Assembly (NCBI RefSeq): GCF_037975245.1
Contig: NC_092565.1
Coordinates: forward strand, 2,240,499-2,304,498
Reading direction: 5' to 3'
DNA from: Apostichopus japonicus
Lineage: Eukaryota; Echinodermata; Holothuroidea; Aspidochirotida; Stichopodidae
DNA: 64,000 nucleotides
This document shows positions 55,867-64,000 of the stretch, in pieces. Below the pieces are notes generated by a model, which was not told the origin of the DNA, did no database searches, and saw only the letters and a program-made list of their open reading frames with translations. The position numbers and the translations under genes are program-made. Positions within the stretch are counted from its first letter, which is position 1; every line of letters begins with the position of its first letter.

Positions 55867-56543
55867 ATTCAGATTATGCGAAGATAATGTATAGAGATAA
55901 ATTAGACGAATAAAGGGAAACTCATTTGATGGTAGTAGTCGAATCATTCTGTTTTGAAAATTAAGCTTTGAGCATCTAATTTCATAGCAGCTTGGATCGG
56001 ACATTGATGACATATGAATACCTTTTTTTTAGGATTGCCTTTCTACTTTAAAAGTTTAATGAAGCAGAAGAAATTACTGCTGCTTCAAATGTCACACTAA
56101 GGCAATTATTTAGTTACTATGTGACAGCCGCTATGCCTAATTTGTCATTCATAAAACGTATTTATCTATACACAGCTTACAAACAAATACACTCAGGCAA
56201 TCAGTAATATTTAAATATGTCATGGTAACGGAATAGTAATTTCTTTACTCCCCGCCCAAGTATACATAATGGAATACCATATGTCTTTATGGAAATGATG
56301 AAATATCATCACTGGGCATCAACATCAAATTAAAAAAAAAATCATAATTTGATGACCGTTTCACGGAAATGGTATTTTCAACCATAGCTTTCCCTGACAC
56401 TAATCAAGAGATATTTTAAAGTGGATAGTATCCATCTAGAAGATTAGTTTATTATTTTGACGGAAACATGCAAGGTGATTTGTCGTGTAGCTTTAAATGA
56501 TATTGAGTCACACTTGAAATAATAATTAAAATCCTTGACAATA

Positions 56544-56545
<2 letters not shown>
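55867..56545. repeat. Duplicated segment, copy 2 (MITE-free)
   Basis: Homologue of 48241-49330 carrying a single TAGTAGTC at 55933-55940 where copy 1 has the MITE between two. Also lacks about 40 bases found at 48816-48855. Confidence 0.92.

Positions 56546-56547
<2 letters not shown>

Positions 56548-56602
<55 letters not shown>
56548..56602. repeat. (AT)n microsatellite
   Basis: TA repeats between the duplicated segment and the MITE at 56611. Confidence 0.93.
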
Positions 56603-56610
56603 TGTCTATT

Positions 56611-56882
56611 TGATACCTTAGGTCGACAGTGTATGGTAAAAAAAAGCGACCTTAGGTCGACAGTGTACCTTAGGTCGACATTTCAGTGTACACCTAATGT
56701 TTTTGCTACCATTTTAAGAAACTTTTTTATCGTCGGAAATAGCTTTATAATGTTCTCCGTCCTCTAAAACGTTCATTTACAAGGTTTGGTTAGGGTCGGT
56801 TCAGGGTTAGGGTTAGAAAAAAGGGTTAGGGTTAGATAAAATTTAGTGTGTAAGTCAATGTAAATGTCGACCTAAGGTATCA
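56611..56882. mobile_element. Palindromic-ended MITE with telomere-like repeats
   Basis: 272 bp with perfect 17-bp inverted ends TGATACCTTAGGTCGAC / GTCGACCTAAGGTATCA. The symmetry extends outward (TCTATT / AATAGA with mismatches). The left end has two extra CCTTAGGTCGACAGTGTA copies. GGGTTAGGGTTAG occurs twice at 56803-56836. Target duplication not resolved. Confidence 0.75.
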
Positions 56883-56899
56883 TTTAGAGTTATATACAT

Positions 56900-57010
56900 A
56901 TATATATATTTATTTATTTATTTATTTATATCCATATATATATTTATTTATTAATATTTATTTATTTACTTATATTTATTTATTTATATTTATTTATATT
57001 TATATATGTA
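56900..57010. repeat. (TTTA)n-rich microsatellite
   Basis: Irregular TTTA/TATA units. Confidence 0.9.
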
Positions 57011-57109
57011 ACTGTTGGTCTGTTCATACTCAGCGACCTCGAGAAAAAGCTAAATCGGAACAGCATTGGTTTATACCGGGACGACGGCTTGGTCACTTTA
57101 AGATCTTAA

Positions 57110-57235
57110 TTTGTCTTTGTGAAAACCTTGTAAGCACAATATCTAAAGAAGGGAAGCTTGGACGAATATCATAGTTAGTATGTAGTTGTGACACGTTCAG
57201 CACAAGAATCATTTTCTTTTTTTCTGAACTTTAGA
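57110..57235. repeat. Dispersed repeat, third copy (GAAGGGAAGCTTGGAC family)
   Basis: GAAAACCTTGTAAGCACAAT, ATCTAAAGAAGGGAAGCTTG, GTAGTTGTGACACGTTCAG: same order as 12090-12320. Confidence 0.75.
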
Positions 57236-57429
57236 TATAAGAGCATTAAATTACTAAAGCCTAATAAGCACACTTTTACAAGTTGTAATCGCTTTATTGT
57301 AATCGCTTTATACCAAATTTCGGGATATTAAAATTCATAAGTTAATGACACAAGACCCCTTTAGAGTTGATCTGTCATTTTGGTAAAATATTTTCGATGA
57401 CAAAGCCAGGAACTGCCGATTTGTTTAGG

Positions 57430-57662
57430 CAGCCTGTTGTCTTTGGTAGAGATCAATGTGTATGCTGAGTACAAGAAAAGTTTCCATCTCGGTCACCAAC
57501 TGCCATTGTGAATAATATTTTTTATATCTCAATGCTTTTTGCTGTACTTCTTAGATTGAAGCATGTTCTTCATCCTGGCTTTACGCTACAGCCTAGTGTG
57601 TCCCATTCATATAAGATTATTCATGTAGCAATATCGAAACCACACTGCAGGTTTGCTGTCTG
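57430..57662. repeat. Dispersed repeat, copy at 57.4 kb
   Basis: Homologue of 13163-13403. Both copies follow a GAAGGGAAGC-type repeat by about 200-1000 bases, suggesting one longer mobile unit. Confidence 0.85.
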
Positions 57663-60600
57663 TATTTAAGAGTATGCAAATTGCCTGGGTTAAAAGATAC
57701 ATTGACCATTCTTTAGTTCTTTTGAAAATATTTTGTATTCAGCGGTACACAGGCTATTTCACTGAGACGAAAATCACACCCTCGATCCATGGTTTCTCTC
57801 GGACTGATTAGTGACTGCCTTGATTTGAGTAGCGAATAATATTCAGTCAGCGAAAACAGCATGGGAAACGCATCACTTCAACGTTACATGCTAAGAATGT
57901 TGTGGATCACAATTAAGACAGCTTTGTTATTTTATGATACTCTAAATGTGGGGGCCCCAAAATGTGGGGGCCCGGAGCACGTGCCCTGTTGCCCCGCCCT
58001 TAATCCGCTACTGGGAAAGTTAATTGCCTGCTCTGGTGAGCCACCGCGTTGCTGTGTTAAGTCGAAGGATGAATTTAAAGGCACTATACTCTCAACTGGA
58101 GTAAAATGTTTGGGTCATGTAATAAGCTAACTGAAACAATACGTGACCAGGTTTTTAAACATTTAAAAATATCAGTTAGGTTTTCACCTGAATGTTCGAA
58201 TGGGATTTGCTTAATAACAAAATAACTAGAAAGAAGTTAATAGGTCAAGAGATTCTTTGTGCTTCACATGAGGCATTTTTGCTGATGTAGCTTGTAAACA
58301 TTATATGAGATTATTGTTAGTAATTTTAGTAACAATGACAATGACAGTGACATAGATAGTGACACGTACACACACAAACGGTTAGGTGGTCCCTTCAAAT
58401 GTTTTGACTTTCCTATTATAATCATTACTTACCCTTGAAATGTGATACGTTTAGCATGTTTGCTGAACTCTGTATTTCTTTGTATTTTCCTCTGTGAATA
58501 AGTGTGTTATATGTTATGAAGTTAAAACAAAACCATTTTCATCTAAATTGCCGTGATGACATCATTTACTCTGCTGTTGTCAGATTCATAACCAAAATAG
58601 CACCAGATTTAGTCAGAACAACAGTGTGAGATGGTTCCCAAAGGTAAGGACGGTATTGAAGAACTGAGCATGCATAGACTCCATGTGTGTTACCTGATTA
58701 ATTCACTTTGGCTTCGGTTTTGATTATAGCGTTTCTGTATGCTGCCATGTTGGACAAATCGAACCGTAATAGTAATTATCGACTTTGCGTTATAGTGATT
58801 GCCGACTTTGCAATCCGAGGTCTCCGTCACAATTTTGAAAGTTCGGTAAGAGTGTTCCCTTGCAATATATCAAACAGCAATTTAGAGCTCGTAGGCAGCG
58901 AACCGTTATACCGAAAAGTATATAGTGACCTAATTCCATGTTCGAATTGTATGATTTTGTTTGAGGAAAAGCGTAATAAATCCATATTATCGCTAGGTAC
59001 AACCACAAGTTTCTTCAATAAACTCAGGGTATATAGTCATGCTCCAATTATTCCCTCAATAACTGTTTCGGTTGCGTGAAAATATGAGTGGTTACGATTT
59101 CTTTGAAAACAGAAAAGAAAAAAAAATTGTGTAAGACATGTGATGTCAGGACATATAGGAATAGGTCGCCAAGGACCATGAGTGATTATAAGATGCCATT
59201 AATCCGACGACAACAAGTGTGAAGAGAAACGCAATAAGGTGAAAAACGTTTCCTATAAATCCGATATCTTGACTATACTTATTCCAAGACGCTTAAATTT
59301 CAAAACCAATTAAATGGAGTAATGTTTTTAATGGATCTTAAACTCGGTATCATCTATGATTCCAATCTACTCGTTCAATATAATATTTAACCATGCAGTG
59401 AAGTGCAGAGGATTTCAAAGGCTGAGAGAGGGTTGGTCGATTCGAAACCGATTTACCTATACTGTACAATATAACAAATATAAATGGTTACATCTATGAT
59501 GATACATTTTTTTTTATTGTTATTTATAATTTTAGCGTCTGCTTCAGAGATTATAAGATGTAACTTGGCAGCCAAAACAGAAACACTTTAAAACCATGCA
59601 GAAGCAAATTAAGACTAAAACTGAAATAATAACATTTCAAATAACTCAACTCGACAAAAGAAGTAGGGCGTTTTTGCCTTACAGTATCCTATTGTAAATA
59701 TGCCTTTTCCTTTAGTCAAAATAAAATGATACCAATTAAAACAAAGAAAAACATATACATATATAAATTGTGGTTTTATCCTCTATTTTGCCTTCACAGA
59801 GGTGCCCTTAAATCGTCTAGGACTACGTCATTTACATGGACAAGAGTTACACCTACTTCATGATAAATTGCACCGAGGTCGAAAGACGTTCCCGACAAAC
59901 TCTCATAAATGCAGATCATTGTGATACAAGCAGACCACACAGATATCTAAATATTTAAACAAAGAACGGAGGGATTTTGGTAGAGAATGAATCGTCCCGT
60001 TATGTTATAATCTACAAACATTAAACTATATGAAATATAACTTACTTTATAAAGATTAAGTCATGTCACGCCTGTGTATACAGTTCTTTTTCTCTTCAGA
60101 AACATCGACAGTTTATCCCAGTCTGTGATATTTTACAAATCCTCAAACTTTCGAAGAAAACGCTTAGTTCGTAAGTAATTATTAAAGGAACAAACAGTAA
60201 AAAAATTTCATTCACGCTTTCAGTTGAAATAATGTTAGATTATATTTGTAAAGCCTGGAAAACAAGTATATAAATAAATAATTAAAATATTAATTAAAAT
60301 TAAATTTAAGATATAATTAGAATCTGGTGATATGTTATGCTTTAAATACGTTGTACATGAAGACGTACTATAGTTTTTTTCATTCTTCTCAGGGGTTAGA
60401 GTTCCTCGCCGTCCTTTACATAGAAATGTAATTATTTTCCCATTGGTATATCAGAACCGTTTGTTTTTGGACATGTTCCCAGCTGCTGCAGCATTATGAA
60501 TTACACATTGGAAGCAATAATAGGAGATGTAACTATACAAACCCAACGCGATTATCATCGTTATCTTTTCTGGTTAAGTTGCATGTGATCAACAAGTCCT

Positions 60601-60694
60601 TCTCCCTATCCCCCCTCCTCCCCTTCTCCCCTCCTCCCCCTCTTCCCCCTCCTCCTCCCCAACCCACAGTTTGAGTTTGTTGCTCGTAATTAAA
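57663..60694. other. Non-coding, nothing firm
   Basis: Open frames at 57861-58130 and 58708-59079 have no recognisable domain. C/T-rich run at 60601-60662. Confidence 0.4.
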
Positions 60695-61215
60695 ACTTTT
60701 AAGTTGATATTTCCTTGCAGGGTGGAATAAACATGTTCTTACCCTTTTTTTTTTGGGGGGGGGGGATGTCGTTCATCTCTATCACATAGACACCTGATAA
60801 TGGTTGGGTGTGTTTCTGCTACCTTAACTAAGACTCTTCTAAGAAGGGTATGTACAGATATTATTAGAGAATTATATTGTATACAAGCATAAACAGATGC
60901 CTGTATAGGAGGCTGAAATTTATGGAAACAGCCAGATTCGAATGAAGGATCTTGTAAAGGAGGGGGCATTCCTGCCCTCCCTCAATGCCGCCTCCTTGCA
61001 CACGCCATTGGCTTTTAGTACTGTAGCCAGATAATAGTACCGCTTGGAACCACATCGTGACTGGGTTTGCCTTACTTTACCAGAGAAAAGTCATGCAAAA
61101 ACATAACTGGATCTATCCACTAACAAGTAACGAATTGTCAACGCATTTAAGTTATAGTCTTCTATTTTTCTCATTTGGAACCCATAAAAGGGGTTTTCTT
61201 ATATAATCGTCCCTG
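60695..61215. repeat. 0.5-kb direct repeat, copy 1
   Basis: Aligns along its whole length with 62029-62540 (GGTGGAATAAACATGTTCTTACC, GATGTCGTTCAT, AGACTCTTCTAAGAAGGGTA, GCGCACGCCATTGG-type block, GAACCACATCGTGAC). Confidence 0.92.
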
Positions 61216-62028
61216 GTCTAAACATGTGTATTAATAACCCAGGCTGCTGTAATCATTGAAAATTCGAGTCAACGTTGCAAGTAGTTATGCATAGCACATT
61301 GGTACACCGACGTCAAAGCAATGCCCGGTTTCATTTCTACGAGGAAATTGACAGCTAGCTAACCGCCAAATTATCATTTTTTTTTAAATTTTTTTTTTAT
61401 AGGCCTACCAAAGTCCGTGGAAATGTTGGTATTTTCTTAAAACTTCTATAAAAGGTCGAATGTTTGAGGAAAACACCGAAATCATTCAACCGTTTATTTG
61501 GACCTTTCGTTATACCCTCATACACTCTCCTACTTTATTGAGTACCACCTAATTATATCATTATCCCGAGGTTTCAAGAAAGTTGATATTTTGAGATCAA
61601 AATAGTCTGTTGAACTTATAAAACGTTACCATTTCAAGAGGCAAATCGAAATATTTGGGAGATATCAGGATTGAAATTTGTGTCATGAGTGTGTCATTTT
61701 GTCAGGTCATGATAACAAAGTGTTGCCAGGAGGTGCAAACATGGCTATTCCTTTAGCTATTCTTCTTCTTTTTTTCTTTTCATTTTCATTCTTTTTACCA
61801 TTTTCAAGCTGAATTTACACACTTGACACTGAAAACATTTAAAGCATAACTTATTAGATACATGCTCAAAAATTCAACATGTTCGATCCACCATTATTTT
61901 GGAAAGACCAACTTTATAACGGAAAGTAGGTACTGCAATAAATAATAAGTCTATAAAAAATCAATGCAAATGAGAATCGGTCTGTAATATCTTGATTTGT
62001 TCAAGCTATCACCTTTGTCTGTCAAAGA
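61216..62028. other. Spacer between the 0.5-kb repeats, nothing recognised
   Basis: T-rich run at 61376-61400 and 61765-61795. Confidence 0.4.
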
Positions 62029-62540
62029 ACTTTTAAGTTGCTATTTCCCTGCAGGGTGGAATAAACATGTTCTTACCTTTCGGGGGGTATGTCGTTCATA
62101 TAACACATAGACACCAGATGATGGTTGGGTGTGTTTCTGCAACCTTAATTAAGACTCTTCTAAGAAGGGTATGTACAGATATTATTAGATAATCATATAG
62201 TGTATATACATGGATTAACAGATGCGGCGAATTATGTAAAGGAGGCTGAAATTTTATGAAAACAGCCAGATTCGAATGAAGGATGTTTTGAAGGAGGGGG
62301 CGTTCCCGCCCTCCCTCCTTGCGCACGCCATTGGATTTTAGTGCTGTTGCCAGATAATAGTACCGTTTTGAACCACATCGTGACCGGGTTTACGTTACTT
62401 TGACCAAACAGCGTAATACAAAAACATAAGTGGATCTATCCACTTGTACAAATATCGAATTGTAAACGAATTTAATTTTCAGTCTTCTATTTTGCTCATT
62501 TGGGACCCATGAAAGGTTTTTTTTTTATAATCGTCCCTGT
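62029..62540. repeat. 0.5-kb direct repeat, copy 2
   Basis: Second copy, 1.33 kb from the first, same orientation, with scattered substitutions and small indels. Both contain a GGAGGGC...GCCCTCC stretch typical of local MITEs. Confidence 0.92.
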
Positions 62541-62852
62541 TCCTACCGAGGGGATATCATTACACGGCTCCTTTTTCAGGGACCTTAAGTTTCCTTGAAG
62601 AGGTCGAGTTTGATTTCCCAGATTGCGAGAAAATATGCCCCCAAAGTTGATTTTGCAGCAAATGATAATAATAATGAAAGCAAATGAGCCTCACGGACGT
62701 ACCTCAAGTAAGAGTAAATTAATGTCCATATGCTTAATGTCTTTTCGTCGTTATACATACATCAATTGAATGCTCAATTGATACGTGTTACCGGAAGCCG
62801 GTAAAGCGCTGAACGTTCACTGTGAATTCTCGCCTGCTCATATAGTGTAAAC

Positions 62853-63296
62853 TAAGGTGACCATATTTACCTGACTGGAATCAGGGACATTTATTGCGTG
62901 ACTGATATGGGAGAGGGGTCTAAGGGGAGGTGGTGTCCCCCTCCCCTTTGGAAAATTTTCAAGTGCCTAAGGTGCTTTGATGTAAAATGGTGATATTTTG
63001 AAGCACTTTTAAAATCAATTTTATTTTCAAACATGTAGCTTTTTCTTAGATGAAATTTACTTACTTTACGAAAGAGTGCTAGGCTAGATCGATCTAGCAC
63101 TTTACACTGGCCCACCTGAAATACTGGTTAGTTCCGTTCTGCGACTGCACACTTGACTAAATTTTGTTTTTACAATTATTTTACTAAAAATGTGGGATAT
63201 TTTCGAAATTCCTGAACATTTTGACGAATCGGGGACATTTTCGGGGACACTTGTTCATCGGGGACAACACACTGTAATCGGCGTCTGGTCACCTTA
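62853..63296. mobile_element. hAT-like element with TAAGGTGACCA ends
   Basis: 444 bp, TAAGGTGACCA...TGGTCACCTTA, exact 8-bp duplications GTGTAAAC (62845-62852, 63297-63304). The right end (GGGGACA...GGCGTCTGGTCACC) is like the widespread animal hAT families ending TAGGGTGACCAGACGTCCC. No transposase. Part of the interior (GGGGTCTAAGGGGAGG) is shared with family 1. Confidence 0.9.
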
Positions 63297-63650
63297 GTGT
63301 AAACATCTTGTCGTACAGGTTTGAGGAGTATGAAAGCAAATGGTCCACTTTTATGGCATTAATCTCTATTGTTATAAACTTGTTTCAAATAAGGCAGATG
63401 TGGTTCGTCATTAAGTATATCGATAAAGTCCATTAGTGAGTTACGTGTTCGACATAACGGGGACTACATGGTATTCCAGAAATGGCAGTTAACTTCATTT
63501 GTTCATTGTTCAACAGAATGCAGTTCATTGACTTATGAAACAAATAGAATAAAGAACAAGGAATCGGATAACATTCTTCCGAGATCAAACAAGTTTTATC
63601 CTGAGACGTGTACAACGAACAGATAGACCAAAGAGTTGAAGACATCCCCG

Positions 63651-63820
63651 AAGATCATGTGTAGTATCTGTTCCCTTTCGAGGGGAATGGTTATACACAC
63701 TTAACGATGATCACACAGTCACAGTCTCGATGCAAGGGGACTGGGTTGAGAGCGGATCAGACGTTCGGTAGTTTGGTTTTCGTGCCCAGGTTCTTCCTGG
63801 GTGACTTTTCTTAAAAGTAT
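63651..63820 (+). repeat. U2-headed SINE copy 3 (5'-truncated)
   Basis: Begins inside the U2 head (AAGATCATGTGTAGTATCTG) and runs through the whole body to the CCCAGG-TTCTT-CCTGGG hairpin and TTTTCTTAAAAG tail. Flanked by ATCCCCGA (63644-63651 and 63819-63826), a short target duplication. Confidence 0.85.
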
Positions 63821-63826
63821 CCCCGA

Positions 63827-64000
63827 TATTAAATCATGGGAGAATGATCGACAGATAGATTTTGCTTTAACTTGATAACTCTCCTAAATAATGAATAAGA
63901 CAGAATTTTAGTCTTGATATGTTATAATACAAAGAAAACAGACAACTTTGAGTCTAATAATATTTCTGTAGCGATTCCAGTATTTTGTCAAGATATGTAT
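63827..64000. other. Window end, nothing recognised
   Basis: AT-rich, no feature. Confidence 0.4.

Noticed and set aside
58708-59079. 123-codon plus-strand frame
   Set aside because: Hydrophobic start resembles a signal peptide, but no domain, no splice partners and no related sequence in the window.

Overview
The window is animal nuclear DNA. It is AT-rich, intron-bearing, full of microsatellites and short DNA transposons, and has no operons. Two intact proteinase K/aqualysin-type secreted proteases with conserved introns, a rhodopsin-class GPCR and a heavy load of hAT-like elements suggest a marine invertebrate deuterostome. I would guess an echinoderm, perhaps a sea cucumber. The species call is inference only; the sequence has no diagnostic marker I can check.

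Layout. 0-6.6 kb: non-coding, with degenerate tandem repeats at 0.68-2.5 kb. 6.7-13.4 kb: transposon-rich, with a 1.86-kb composite element at 6674-8530. 14.18-20.06 kb: protease gene A, minus strand, 8 coding exons, 388 aa. Its intron 2 holds a U2-snRNA-headed SINE that was itself hit by an hAT-like MITE. 20.1-27.1 kb: intergenic, with a second (5'-truncated) U2-SINE copy, a possible orphan terminal exon (23114-23343), a 275-bp MITE and a SINE-like repeat. 27.17-37.50 kb: protease gene B, minus strand, 8 coding exons, 381 aa. Intron 5 carries a 1.17-kb non-autonomous hAT-like element. Intron 3 carries 22 near-identical 102-bp repeats ending 27 bp from a splice acceptor. 38.6-41.07 kb: an hAT-like MITE and a second composite element. 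43.3-44.6 kb: a long AT microsatellite and a decayed non-LTR reverse transcriptase. 45-49.5 kb: tandem repeats, a MITE and AT tracts. 50.13-51.20 kb: an intact single-exon GPCR gene, plus strand. 52-64 kb: a third composite element, the empty-site paralogue of the MITE at 48.3 kb, a MITE carrying telomere-like repeats, a pair of 0.5-kb direct repeats, another hAT-like element and a third U2-SINE copy.

Genes. A and B are head-to-tail tandem duplicates: the same 7 intron positions and phases (0,0,1,0,1,0,1), the same signal peptide - inhibitor I9 propeptide - peptidase S8 architecture, and all catalytic residues kept in both. They are probably digestive or extracellular proteases made as self-inhibited zymogens. 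The GPCR is unrelated to them. Outside these three genes I find no convincing intact protein-coding gene. Transposable elements, many with exact target-site duplications that date one insertion against another, make up most of the rest.
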